A stretch of 64,000 nucleotides of DNA from an uncultured Collinsella sp. (GTDB taxonomy: Bacteria; Actinomycetota; Coriobacteriia; Coriobacteriales; Coriobacteriaceae): positions 1 through 64,000 of the forward strand of contig UQHZ01000011.1 in assembly GCA_900541055.1 (NCBI GenBank), in the 5' to 3' direction. Of the stretch, positions 9,472 through 16,804 are shown in pieces. The first letter of the stretch is position 1. Each line of letters opens with the position of its first letter. The translations under genes and the position numbers were made by a program. Under the pieces are notes generated by a model that was not told where the DNA came from, did no database searches, and saw nothing but the letters and a program-made list of their open reading frames with translations.

Positions 9472-10193
9472 CTAGACCACCTTCAATCCCATCCGCTCGA
9501 TGATGTCTGCGGCGATCTCGTCGCCGCCGCGCGTGTCCTCCGCCTCGGACCCATCGCCCGCACCGCCGTTGACGATGCTCAGGAAGGGCTCCTTGAGCCA
9601 CTTCCCCTGCGCCATGAGGCGCACCGACTCGCTCAGGTACACGCGGAACGCCTCCCGCTCGTCCCGCTCGCGCCACCGCGCGACCATGTACCTACAGAAA
9701 GGGCGAGCACGCCGTGGCCCGACGTACTCGCCCAGACAGAGCCATATGTGAGATGGGTCCTCGGCGGCTATCCAAAAAAAGGAGCCAAGATGTCCTTAAT
9801 GCCGTCGATGCCGTCGATGGCATCCTTGATGTCGTTCACCCACTTCTTGACGGTGAAGTCGGCCTTGTACTCCTCGAGCGTCTGGCCGTCGAGTGCGGCA
9901 AGCAGCTTGTAGCTGATCTCGCCGCCCTGGCGCAGCACGTCGGGTAGAAGCCCCGCCACCATGTCCACGGCGAGGCCGTTGACCTCGGCGGTGGCGGCTG
10001 CCTTCGCGGCCTCGGGGTCGCCCTTCGCCTTGGCGGTCGCCTTGGCCTTGGCCTTGGCGGAATCGGAGCGGAACTTGGCGTAGGAGGCCTTTGCCTTTGC
10101 GCCGAGTTCGCCGTTCATGACGTCCTCTGCCACGTCCGCTAACAGGCACATGGCGTTCTGGAACTCGTCGGCGTTAAGGTTGTCCAGCTTCAT
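9472..10193 (-). CDS. Tail assembly chaperone G-T fusion by -1 frameshift
   Basis: The chaperone ORF (10193-9768) ends CCT TTT TTT GGA TAG. Its run of seven T (plus-strand A at 9774-9780) is a classic slippery site. A -1 slip enters a frame with no stop for 29 codons, which then joins the ORF starting MVARWRERDE at 9687 and ends at 9472. This reproduces the gpG/gpGT organisation upstream of a tape-measure gene, in which the fusion recruits tape measure and tube subunits. The 9472-9687 part (DEREAFRVYLSESVRLMAQG) resembles T-domain ends. Frameshifting is inferred, not shown. Confidence 0.8.
9768..10193 (-). CDS. Tail assembly chaperone (G protein)
   Basis: A 141-aa zero-frame product with a helical N-terminus (DNLNADEFQNAMCLLADVAE), a Lys/Ala-rich linker (residues 38-70) and a helical C-terminal part containing LEEYKADFTVKKWVNDIKDA. 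It lies between the major tail protein and the tape measure, where the chaperone gene always sits. ATG is preceded by GGAG at 7 nt. The product ends APFFG at the slippery heptamer, so a minority of ribosomes should extend into the T frame. Confidence 0.85.
   Translation of the reverse strand: MKLDNLNADEFQNAMCLLADVAEDVMNGELGAKAKASYAKFRSDSAKAKAKATAKAKGDPEAAKAAATAEVNGLAVDMVAGLLPDVLRQGGEISYKLLAALDGQTLEEYKADFTVKKWVNDIKDAIDGIDGIKDILAPFFG
9774..9780 (-). promoter_or_regulatory. Slippery heptamer for -1 programmed frameshift
   Basis: Seven T on the coding strand (T TTT TTT) two codons before the chaperone stop. Shifting both tRNAs back by one base gives TGG ATA GCC and an open frame to 9472. The +1 frame was not needed to explain the join. 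Confidence 0.75.
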
Positions 10194-10195
10194 GG

Positions 10196-10765
10196 TTAGG
10201 CTCCAATCTCCTGTTTGATATACAGCTCGTAGGGCACGATCTCGGGGTTCTTGATTGAGTAGTGGCCCGTGAACTCGAACGCGAACTGGCCCTTGGCCTT
10301 GTTCTGCGTCGTGATTTGCAGACCGCCCGTGTTGAGCGCGTTGATGAGGCGGATGGCGATATAGCCGTTGCCGTTCTCGCCCGAGTAATCGCCGATGAGC
10401 CAGATGTCGGCGAAGTCGGCCTCCGAGAGCGCGGAGCGCGGGACGATCTTCCCCTCGGTCTCGTCGGCTGCGGCTGCGAGCTTCTTGCCGAGCGCGGTGT
10501 TCAGCGTCACGAAGGTGCCGCTCAGCTTGGCCTCGATGCTGTCGATGCGCTTGAGCTCCATCGTGTTTGCTGGGCAGTTGTCGATGTCCTCGCCGTAGTC
10601 GATGAAGTTGGGCGTGGCAGCGAAGCTGGTTCCGCCGCTCGTCGCGCCCATCAGCTCGGACTCCGCGACCTCGGCGGTCTTGGGGTTGAAATTCGTGGCG
10701 AGAAGGCCCGCGTTGATGACGATCTCCTTGAACGTGTTCTCGGGGATGCGCGTGAACTTAGACAT
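10196..10765 (-). CDS. Major tail (tube) protein
   Basis: A 189-aa protein with the typical start of Gram-positive siphovirus tube proteins (PENTFKEIVINAGLLATNFNP) and a C-terminal beta-rich region (GQFAFEFTGHYSIKN). It should polymerise as rings around the tape measure. ATG 10765 has AGGAGG upstream. Position after the tail terminator-like gene and before the chaperone fits. Length is within the usual 180-220 aa range. Confidence 0.9.
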   Translation of the reverse strand: MSKFTRIPENTFKEIVINAGLLATNFNPKTAEVAESELMGATSGGTSFAATPNFIDYGEDIDNCPANTMELKRIDSIEAKLSGTFVTLNTALGKKLAAAADETEGKIVPRSALSEADFADIWLIGDYSGENGNGYIAIRLINALNTGGLQITTQNKAKGQFAFEFTGHYSIKNPEIVPYELYIKQEIGA

Positions 10766-10773
10766 ATGACCTC

Positions 10774-11142
10774 CTAGTAGCTGGTCATGTACTCAATGGT
10801 CAGGTTGATGATTCGGCGCTTCACGGCGTTGTCCTCGTCGGCCATGGCGTTGCAAAACGGCTCGCCCTGCATCACCCACATGCCGCCGCCGTCGCACGGC
10901 AGCAGCACGCCGGAGAGCCCGAGCGCACGGGCGACCTCCTCGACCTTGGCGTTTGGCGCGGCCTCGGACGAGGTCCGGTACCAGAGGTTCACCTCGGAGT
11001 TGCACTGCGTGCCGAACGCCGCGGTCGGAAGGTCGTAGGTGATGTAGGGCATCTTCGCCTCGCCCGGCACAGCCGAGTCGCGGTACACGGGAAGGCCGAA
11101 GCCCTCGAGCCACGCCTGTAGCGCAGCCGCCTTAGTCGCCAT
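10774..11142 (-). CDS. Tail completion/terminator-like protein
   Basis: A 122-aa protein with an N-terminal helix (LQAWLEGFGLPVY), a PYITYDLP strand and a helix-beta core, similar in size and layout to minor capsid or tail terminator proteins placed immediately before the tube protein. ATG 11142 has GGGAGGTG upstream; longer readings lack a ribosome site. It slightly overlaps the end of the preceding connector. It probably caps the tail tube or joins it to the head. The exact family is uncertain. Confidence 0.7.
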   Translation of the reverse strand: MATKAAALQAWLEGFGLPVYRDSAVPGEAKMPYITYDLPTAAFGTQCNSEVNLWYRTSSEAAPNAKVEEVARALGLSGVLLPCDGGGMWVMQGEPFCNAMADEDNAVKRRIINLTIEYMTSY

Positions 11143-11485
11143 CCGGCACCTCCCACTCCTCCGCGCTGCACTGGCCGAAGCTGAACGACGCGCAGCACGG
11201 CGCGGCCCCGTCGTCCGCGTTCGACGTGCAGCGGAATACCTGCCCGTCGAACGCACGCTGGAAGAGGTCGCCGTACCGCAGCGGCTCGTCGGTGGTCACG
11301 GTGTAGACGTTCCTCACGCCGTCGTGCTCCGCGATGCGCGAGGCCGTCGAGCTGTCGCGCACGATCGCCGCCGTGAAGCCGTCGCCGACAGCCAAAACGG
11401 TCTTGAGGCCGCCCTCGCCGTCAGGCTCGGTCTTTGCGACGACCCTCGCGCACGCCACCGCCATGCGCTCGTACAGGCGGCTCAC
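11132..11485 (-). CDS. Head-tail joining (head closure) protein
   Basis: A 117-aa beta-rich protein (ASRIAEHDGVRNVYTVTTDE, YGDLFQRAFDGQVFRCTSN) resembling SPP1 gp16-type head closure proteins. GTG 11485 overlaps the preceding stop as GTGA, with GGAG at 6 nt; the longer upstream reading is a shadow of the gp6-like gene. The C-terminal third contains four Cys, unusual for this class. Confidence 0.7.
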   Translation of the reverse strand: MSRLYERMAVACARVVAKTEPDGEGGLKTVLAVGDGFTAAIVRDSSTASRIAEHDGVRNVYTVTTDEPLRYGDLFQRAFDGQVFRCTSNADDGAAPCCASFSFGQCSAEEWEVPDGD

Positions 11486-11898
11486 AGCTTTCTCCAAGGG
11501 TCGAGACGCGCCTTGAACTGCTGTCGCCACGTGATGGGCGAGCCGTCGCCGCCGACGCGCGTGTAGCTGTAGCCGCCGAAGCTCTCGGATGCGTACGGGC
11601 TGTCCAGCTCCTTGACGTGCTCGGTCTGCCACGCTGCGATCTCGTCAGCGAGGTCGACCACGGCCTGCGGAATGGCGAGCGCCCAGACGGTGCCGACGAA
11701 CTCCTCGTCCGTGAGGCCGTTGTAGGGCCATGAGTGCAACCCGTCGTTGAACGTCGAGCCCGTGATGCGGATGTACTGGCCCTCCTTGAGGTCGAGCCCC
11801 GCGGGCGGCACGAGGCGGCCGTCCTCGATGCGGACGCGCTCCGTGCGCTTGTCAGCGACGAACCAGTTGCGCAGCGACAGAAGCACCTGCTCGAGCAT
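11482..11898 (-). CDS. Head-tail connector (gp6-like adaptor)
   Basis: A 138-aa protein immediately downstream of the capsid gene, where HK97 gp6/SPP1 gp15-like adaptors sit. It begins with a helix (MLEQVLLSLRNWF), has a beta segment around residues 25-50 and a helical part including VVDLADEIAAWQTEHVKELD. It should attach to the portal and receive the closure protein. No strong ribosome site is visible at 11898; coupling to the capsid gene (gap 8 nt) may serve. Confidence 0.75.
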   Translation of the reverse strand: MLEQVLLSLRNWFVADKRTERVRIEDGRLVPPAGLDLKEGQYIRITGSTFNDGLHSWPYNGLTDEEFVGTVWALAIPQAVVDLADEIAAWQTEHVKELDSPYASESFGGYSYTRVGGDGSPITWRQQFKARLDPWRKL

Positions 11899-11906
11899 CT
11901 CTGCGC

Positions 11907-12788
11907 CTATCGCTTATCGGTGATGACGGCGGCGAGCTCGGGGCTGAGGGTCTTGACGCCGCAGAGCATGTCGATGGAGACGGTGTCGGTCTTGGTCTTC
12001 TGGTCGTAGCCCTGCACGACGCGCAGACCGAAGCCGTCGTAGGAGGTGGAGAACGCCTTGGGGGCGCCGAGCGGCATCTCGAGCTGGCGGGTCACGAGCG
12101 CGAAGGCGTTCTTGTGGAACGCGATGGACGGCGTGTAGTTGGCCGTCTCTGCCGTGGTCTTCTGCACATTCTGGTCGCAGTAGAAGTCGAGGCCGTACTT
12201 ACGGCCAAGCGATGCCTCCTTGAGGGCGGTGCCGTTGTCGCCGACGGCGGACGCGTTGGTGAACGCCTCGGTGTTGAGCAGGTCGGCCTCGGCCTGGGAG
12301 CCGTAGACGAAGCGGCGCTCCGTGGAGGGCGCCTTGGCGTCCACGAGGAACTTACGGGCGGCGATGATGTCTGCCACGGCGATGGCGCCCTTGGTGTGGT
12401 CGACGCGGTTCGTGACGTCCTTCTCGAGCGCGAGCAGGTAGCCGTCGATCTTGTCGGCGAAGGCCTGCATCGCCGGAACGAGGAACTGCGCGGAGAAGTC
12501 GACGATGCCCATCGTCAGCTCCTTGGACGTGACGGCGAACGTCACGTCGAGCAGCTTGTCCATCTTGACGGGGACCTTGCCCTCCGTGGCGTCCTGCACC
12601 TCGACCTCGGTGGTGAACTCCTTCGCCTCGAAGGTGGCGGGCTTGCGGACGGTGATGGTGTCGCCCACGCCGGCGACGAACTCGGAGGAGTAGTCGCGGT
12701 GGACGAGGTTGGCCATGACGGCGTTGGTGCGCAGAACGTCCAGCGCCTCGTTGGCGATGATGTTGGGTGTAAGGATGGTGTTCGACAT
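11907..12788 (-). CDS. Major capsid protein (P22 coat-like family)
   Basis: A 293-aa protein with an N-terminus typical of the P22-type coat family in Gram-positive phages: IIANEALDVLRTNAVMANLV, then SSEFVAGVGDTITVRKPA. HK97-fold features follow, with an axial-domain-like FALVTRQLEMPLG and a terminal beta segment. It lies directly after the scaffold gene. ATG 12788 has AAGGAG upstream. There is no sign of an N-terminal delta domain to be cleaved, consistent with a separate scaffold. Confidence 0.9.
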   Translation of the reverse strand: MSNTILTPNIIANEALDVLRTNAVMANLVHRDYSSEFVAGVGDTITVRKPATFEAKEFTTEVEVQDATEGKVPVKMDKLLDVTFAVTSKELTMGIVDFSAQFLVPAMQAFADKIDGYLLALEKDVTNRVDHTKGAIAVADIIAARKFLVDAKAPSTERRFVYGSQAEADLLNTEAFTNASAVGDNGTALKEASLGRKYGLDFYCDQNVQKTTAETANYTPSIAFHKNAFALVTRQLEMPLGAPKAFSTSYDGFGLRVVQGYDQKTKTDTVSIDMLCGVKTLSPELAAVITDKR

Positions 12789-12797
12789 AGAAACTCC

Positions 12798-13361
12798 TTA
12801 GCCTCTCTGCTCCGCCTTGTACTTCATGTACTCGGCGGTGCTCATTTCGTTGATGTCCTTGCCGCCCTCGCCCTTGGGGGCGTGGGCCACATCGGCACCC
12901 TTGACGGTCGTGGTTGCGATGAAGTCGGCCCAGTCGGCCTTGATGCCCTCGGTCAGCTTGTCCGCGTCCTCGATAGCGCCGTCCTTGACGGTCACGCCCT
13001 CGAGGTCGGAGACCTTGAGAACGGTGTCGATGCGCTTCGGGTCAACACCCGCCGACTCGAGCAGCTGTCGGTACAGGCCGCGCTTCTCTGCTGCTGCCTT
13101 TTCCCCAGCGACCTCGGCCTTGTAGTCGTCGAGCTCCTTGCACTTGGCCTTGTACTTTTCCTCGTACTCGCCCGCGCCTTCGCCCTTGGCTTTGAGTGCG
13201 TCCAGATCCTTCTTGTAGCCGTCCGCCTTGCCAGCGGCCTCCTTGAACTCGTCGCGCTGCGCCTTGAGCGCGTTCACGCTCTCGGCATGCTCGTCGATGA
13301 TCTGGTCGATCTTCTCGTCCTCGATGCCCATTGCTTTGAGCATCTTTCGCGTAAGTGCCAA
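12798..13361 (-). CDS. Capsid scaffold protein
   Basis: A 187-aa, highly charged, coiled-coil-rich protein (Lys/Glu/Ala-rich from residue 10 to 100), ending in a short basic MKYKAEQRG tail. It starts at TTG 13361 with GGGAG at 6 nt; the start peptide (M)ALTRKMLKAMGIEDEKIDQI matches the common scaffold N-terminus in Gram-positive phages. The longer ORF upstream has no ribosome site. It guides coat assembly and should leave the procapsid. The C-terminus probably binds coat protein. Confidence 0.88.
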   Translation of the reverse strand: MALTRKMLKAMGIEDEKIDQIIDEHAESVNALKAQRDEFKEAAGKADGYKKDLDALKAKGEGAGEYEEKYKAKCKELDDYKAEVAGEKAAAEKRGLYRQLLESAGVDPKRIDTVLKVSDLEGVTVKDGAIEDADKLTEGIKADWADFIATTTVKGADVAHAPKGEGGKDINEMSTAEYMKYKAEQRG

Positions 13362-13470
13362 CAGAATCTCCCTTGCTTCGGAATGGGCGGGTTCCCACCT
13401 GTTGCCTCGGCAGGGCCCGCGCCGCAATACCTCGCGGCAAGGGTGAGTATCCAAGCGGAGTAACGCGGCC

Positions 13471-13893
13471 CTATGCGCCGCCCCTCAGGTGCTTCTCGAG
13501 AATCGCCCGGTACGTGTCGCCGTGGCCAGTCGCCGCCTTGCGCAGGAAGTGTTTGCCCTTCATGCGGGAGGTCCCCTCCTCGACGTACGGCGCATACTCG
13601 ACGTTGGTACCGATGAAGCAGTCGTAGCCTTTGAGGAGGTGCGTGACGGAGTTGCGCAACCTGCCCGTGTCGACCGGGCACGTCGCCTTGGCGTAGCCCT
13701 CCGCGACGAGGCCTATCTCCTCCAGGCCCGTCTTGTAGGCGCGCAGGAGGGCCTTCTCGACCTGCTCGATGTTGTTCTGCCGTATCTCGATGCACTCGGC
13801 GGTATCCAGCTTCGCGGCGTTTACGATCTCCTCGGTGATGAGGGTGCCGTGCCGGCCGTGGTCGCCGACGCCGCCGACGAGTCCGTAAGCCAT
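13471..13893 (-). CDS. HK97 gp10-like tail completion protein
   Basis: A 140-aa protein with the family pattern: a long amphipathic helix (NNIEQVEKALLRAYKTGLEE), then CPVDTGRLRNSVTH, a YDCFIGTNVEYAPYVEEGTS strand pair, and a terminal helix. The PVDTGRLRNS and YAPYVEEGT motifs are characteristic. ATG 13893 overlaps the upstream stop as ATGA. Unusually, it is placed upstream of scaffold and capsid instead of between closure protein and tube protein. Confidence 0.85.
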   Translation of the reverse strand: MAYGLVGGVGDHGRHGTLITEEIVNAAKLDTAECIEIRQNNIEQVEKALLRAYKTGLEEIGLVAEGYAKATCPVDTGRLRNSVTHLLKGYDCFIGTNVEYAPYVEEGTSRMKGKHFLRKAATGHGDTYRAILEKHLRGGA

Positions 13894-14114
13894 CAGTCGG
13901 GCACCTCGCAGCCGTAGCCAACGCGCCCGTCGACGTCCGCCTCGATGGCCTCGATGGCTTGCACCGGAACGCCCTCGCACCCGAGCGTGCAGCCGTCGTC
14001 GGGCTCGACCTCGTCGCCGCGCTGCGTGCAGATGTAGGTATCCGGGAACGTGAAGCCGAAGCCCAGCTTTACGGCGCAGTCGCCGCAGTTCGCACAAGTG
14101 AATAGCTCTTTCAT
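13893..14114 (-). CDS. Small Cys-rich phage protein
   Basis: A 73-aa protein with seven cysteines, including CANCGDC near the N-terminus, CTLGC in the middle and a late Cys, which suggests a zinc knuckle or disulfide-rich fold. A GGGGCAGG site precedes ATG. It is the first gene after the terminator at 14165-14190 and is coupled to the gp10-like gene by an ATGA overlap. The function is not recognisable. Confidence 0.65.
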   Translation of the reverse strand: MKELFTCANCGDCAVKLGFGFTFPDTYICTQRGDEVEPDDGCTLGCEGVPVQAIEAIEADVDGRVGYGCEVPD

Positions 14115-14164
14115 GCCTGCCCCAATCTCTCTGCGGGCAGTGTCACGGCACGGTCACGCGGCAT

Positions 14165-14190
14165 GAAAAAAGCCCCGCCGTGGCGGGGCC
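14165..14190 (-). terminator. Intrinsic terminator after immunity candidate
   Basis: 8-bp GC stem (14172-14179 with 14182-14189), followed on the minus strand by a run of seven U (plus-strand A 14165-14171). It separates the toxin/immunity pair from the capsid genes inside the late operon. Confidence 0.85.
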
Positions 14191-14199
14191 CGCTGTGAT

Positions 14200-14466
14200 C
14201 TATTGGATTTTTACCTCGTGGGCCTTGTCCATCTCAAGCTCGATAGCAGACGGGCTCTCGCCTCTGAGGAAAAATGGAATCGGGAAGAAGTCAATCTTCC
14301 CCGTTTCCTTGTCGATGGCATACGGAGTGTCGCCCGGGGTCATCTTTCCATCGAAACCGAAACCGACGAACCAATGGTATTTGCCCTCGTATGCGCACAC
14401 CGGGCCGTATCCGTCTACGGCCTCCTCTTCCAGAATCGGCTTTATGGCCTCTTCCAATGTGAGCAT
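14200..14466 (-). CDS. Candidate immunity protein (Imm35/YrhB-like)
   Basis: An 88-aa acidic protein starting one nt after the MuF-toxin stop, with AGAGG upstream of ATG. The pattern (short N-terminal helix LTLEEAIKPILEE, aromatic beta strands YHWFVGFGF, then TPYAIDKETGKIDFFPIPFF) resembles Imm35-type immunity proteins, whose hallmark is an IVDKxTGxI-like strand. Imm35-like proteins neutralise secreted toxins in the producing cell. Position after a papain-fold toxin, and the terminator right after it, strongly suggest cognate immunity. The family assignment is by pattern, not by search. Confidence 0.65.
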   Translation of the reverse strand: MLTLEEAIKPILEEEAVDGYGPVCAYEGKYHWFVGFGFDGKMTPGDTPYAIDKETGKIDFFPIPFFLRGESPSAIELEMDKAHEVKIQ

Positions 14467-14467
14467 G

Positions 14468-16207
14468 TCAACCTCTTGTCGTCAGGCACTCGTCGACAAG
14501 ATCGCCAAACTCGGCGTCGTCAACTCGCGCGAACTCCGTCTCCTTGGCCTTGATTATACCAAAATACCAGCTCACGTCCTCATCGCCGCTCTGTGGGTCT
14601 ATGAACTTGATAGCGTTTCCCGTCTTTTCCGCAACGAAAACGTGTCGTCCGCTCTTGCCGCAAAGCGCGTGGTCCCAGGAAACGGAGACCTCGGCCCTCG
14701 CGTCCCCGTTTACCGCAAGGAGGAATGACGTTATTTCTTCCTCCGGCTTATCGCCACCACGTTTCCAAGTGGCCCCCGGAAACACCTTTTTGTACGACTC
14801 GGCGCGCGCGAAGGGGTCATATGCCGATATTTTCCCCCACTTATTCATCTTAACCGGCTTCGCAACGACGTCGAGCCCACGCCGTCTCGCCTCATACGCC
14901 GGAACGCACCTTTGGCAGTTGTACGAGTACCTGCCGTCTTTGTCCTTCTTTGTCTTAAAGTTCGGGTTGACCTTGGCAAGGTCGGAGCCTGCGGAATGCT
15001 CGCCCTTGATCTCCTTGAAAACGCGCCGACCGTTGACAATGGGCGTCGAACCGGGCGCAAGCGCCGTGTCCAACACCTTCTGCTGGTCGCCTGCGCTCAT
15101 CTTGCGGAACGAGCCGGACGGTATGCCGTAGTCCTCGAGCTGCCGCGAGAGCCGCTTGCGCGCCTCGGTCTTGGATACGCCCGCCACGTCCAGCTTGCGC
15201 TTGGTGCCGGGCATCTCCATGAACTCTGAGATGGTGCGGTTCGCGGGCTTCGCGCCGGTGACGGCGGGCTTGCCCGCCTTCCATTCCTCGTAGGTCATGC
15301 CCTCGGGCAGGCGGCTGAAACGCTCGCCGTCGAGCACGTCGAGCCCGTCACAGCACGCAATCAGCGTGCATCGGCAGTTGCACGTCTCGGCATACGGCGC
15401 CTCGGGGTCGCCCGGGTAGCGGCACCCGTTGCTGAACTTCTCGCCGACCTCGACCTTCTCGCGGTCAATCTTCCTGTGGCTCGAGCGCGTGCGCAGGTCG
15501 AGCGTCGCCACCCATTCCTGCTGCACCTTGATACCGAGCCCCTTGGCCCTCTTGTAGCTGTCGACGCGTCCGGCGTTCTCCGCCGCCGTCGTCGAGGTCC
15601 GCGCCAAGCGCACTGCCGCCGCGCGGTTCGACCCCGCCACGTCCTGGATGCGCTTCGCGATCTTGGGTATCGACTCGCCGAGAAGCACGCCCTGCGTGAT
15701 CTGGTTGGCTATGAGCCGGCGGTTCCACGCCACGTCCTTGGCGACGTTGACGGACGGCTTTGGCAGGTAGCTGTCGTGGTCGGTGAGCAGCCTCTGGACG
15801 GTTGACGCGTCCTGTAGTGCGTAGGCCGTGTCAACGCCCACGGCGCTCTCGACCTGCCACGTGCCGTAGTTGTAGTTCTCGGCGTAGACCTCTGGCAGCC
15901 TGCCTTCGATGGCGGCGGCTGCGACGACGTTCGCATGCGTCATGGCCTCGGCGCACTGCTTGAGGACGATTCGGTAGCGCCTGCCCGCCGCGATCTTCCC
16001 GCTTCGCCAAGACCTGTATTGCGCCTTGGTGATCTCGCCGGCCTCGAGACGCTCGCGCATCTTCTCGTCGTCGGCCTCGAACTGCGCCAGATAGCGCTTG
16101 ATGTCGGCGTAGGCCGTCTTGCTCGCCTCGCCGTACACTTCCGCCACCTCGCGCTCGAACGCCCGAATCTCGGCGTCTGAGAACTCGTGAGCGCTATCCC
16201 TCGCCAT
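14468..16207 (-). CDS. MuF-type minor head protein fused to papain-fold toxin
   Basis: A 579-aa protein. The N-terminal part (about 1-290) is a phage head morphogenesis (MuF/SPP1 gp7) domain with the conserved RTRSSHRKIDREK (residues 239-251) and a Cys cluster near 262-286. Residues 290-415 are a linker. The C-terminus (about 425-545) matches papain-fold toxin 1, the glutamine-deamidase-like Tox-PL: NCQRCVPAYEARRRGLDV (430-447), RHVFVAEK with His522, and FIDPQSG with Asp537, giving a Cys-His-Asp triad. MuF toxins are thought to enter target cells with phage DNA. ATG 16207 has GGAGG at 6 nt; 16234 has none. Confidence 0.85.
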   Translation of the reverse strand: MARDSAHEFSDAEIRAFEREVAEVYGEASKTAYADIKRYLAQFEADDEKMRERLEAGEITKAQYRSWRSGKIAAGRRYRIVLKQCAEAMTHANVVAAAAIEGRLPEVYAENYNYGTWQVESAVGVDTAYALQDASTVQRLLTDHDSYLPKPSVNVAKDVAWNRRLIANQITQGVLLGESIPKIAKRIQDVAGSNRAAAVRLARTSTTAAENAGRVDSYKRAKGLGIKVQQEWVATLDLRTRSSHRKIDREKVEVGEKFSNGCRYPGDPEAPYAETCNCRCTLIACCDGLDVLDGERFSRLPEGMTYEEWKAGKPAVTGAKPANRTISEFMEMPGTKRKLDVAGVSKTEARKRLSRQLEDYGIPSGSFRKMSAGDQQKVLDTALAPGSTPIVNGRRVFKEIKGEHSAGSDLAKVNPNFKTKKDKDGRYSYNCQRCVPAYEARRRGLDVVAKPVKMNKWGKISAYDPFARAESYKKVFPGATWKRGGDKPEEEITSFLLAVNGDARAEVSVSWDHALCGKSGRHVFVAEKTGNAIKFIDPQSGDEDVSWYFGIIKAKETEFARVDDAEFGDLVDECLTTRG

Positions 16208-16253
16208 GCGCCGCCTCCAATCGTCGGCACGCATGGTCGCCCGCGCATAACGG

Positions 16254-16283
16254 AAAAGGGCCCCGACCGAAGCCGGGGCCCTT
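16254..16283 (-). terminator. Intrinsic terminator between DGR module and MuF toxin
   Basis: 10-bp stem (16256-16265 with 16274-16283) and an 8-nt loop. On the minus strand the stem is followed by TTTT (plus-strand AAAA 16254-16257). It lies just after the 44-aa XkdX-like gene. Confidence 0.8.
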
Positions 16284-16285
16284 CC

Positions 16286-16420
16286 TTACTCGCCGTCCGC
16301 GTCCAGGAGCTCCTGCACCTTGGCGCGCCAGATAACGTTCACGTCCTCGACTTTCCACGGCTCTCCGGTCTTAGGGTTGATTGCCCCGTCCTTGATGAGC
16401 GTTGCGTAGATAGCTGCCAT
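16286..16420 (-). CDS. XkdX-like small phage protein
   Basis: A 44-aa protein: MAAIYATLIKDGAINPKTGE, then WKVEDVNVIWRAKVQELL and an acidic end. Size and pattern (YATLIxxGxxTxxxVxxxW) resemble the XkdX family, usually encoded just after tail-fibre or baseplate genes. ATG 16420 has GGAGGTGG upstream and overlaps the preceding stop (TAATG). The function of XkdX is unknown. Its presence supports reading this module as a displaced tail-fibre block. Confidence 0.75.
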   Translation of the reverse strand: MAAIYATLIKDGAINPKTGEPWKVEDVNVIWRAKVQELLDADGE

Positions 16421-16794
16421 TATGCTCCACCTCCTGCCGTTGCGATCATGTCTCCCAGTTCGGCCACGGCCTGGAAGACCGTCTCCATCTGCTTTCCGTT
16501 GTCGGCGGTGGCCTGCTCCACGGCGCTGATGCGCTCGGAATCTCCCATACCGTCGCGCTCATGCTCCCCCCAGACGGTGTCAAAGTCGGCCTTTGCGCCC
16601 TCGACCGTCAGCTCGCCAGTCGGGTCGGTGAAGTGCAGCTCCTCGTAGGTGAACACCTTCACCTTGACGGAACCGCCCTCGCCGCCCTGCTCCTCGCGCT
16701 CGCCCTCGGCGATGCCGCGGCGCAGCCAGACGTCGGTTCCCGCGATCTCGACCGTCTCGGGCCTCTCGCCCGTTCGCTCCGACTTCACAACCAT
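16420..16794 (-). CDS. Tail-fibre-module accessory protein, unknown
   Basis: A 124-aa acidic protein with a charged, Gly-rich front, a middle VFTYEELHFTDPTGELTVEG segment and a C-terminal coiled-coil helix (residues 85-118). AGGAGG precedes ATG. It lies between the reverse transcriptase and the XkdX-like gene. It has neither the length nor the basic four-helix character expected of Avd, the usual DGR accessory protein, so it is more likely a fibre-associated protein. The function is unassigned. Confidence 0.65.
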   Translation of the reverse strand: MVVKSERTGERPETVEIAGTDVWLRRGIAEGEREEQGGEGGSVKVKVFTYEELHFTDPTGELTVEGAKADFDTVWGEHERDGMGDSERISAVEQATADNGKQMETVFQAVAELGDMIATAGGGA

Positions 16795-16804
16795 ATTTTT
16801 CCTC

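Noticed and set aside
12114..13463. 449-aa plus-strand open frame over capsid and scaffold
   Set aside because: Antisense to well-supported capsid and scaffold genes; Val/Gly/Leu/Arg-rich with no motif.
13362..13470. Hidden gene or tRNA between scaffold and gp10-like gene
   Set aside because: No open frame with a ribosome site and no cloverleaf; probably leader sequence of the scaffold gene.
16420..16794. Avd accessory protein of the DGR
   Set aside because: Acidic, Gly-rich front and a single coiled coil do not fit the basic four-helix Avd bundle.
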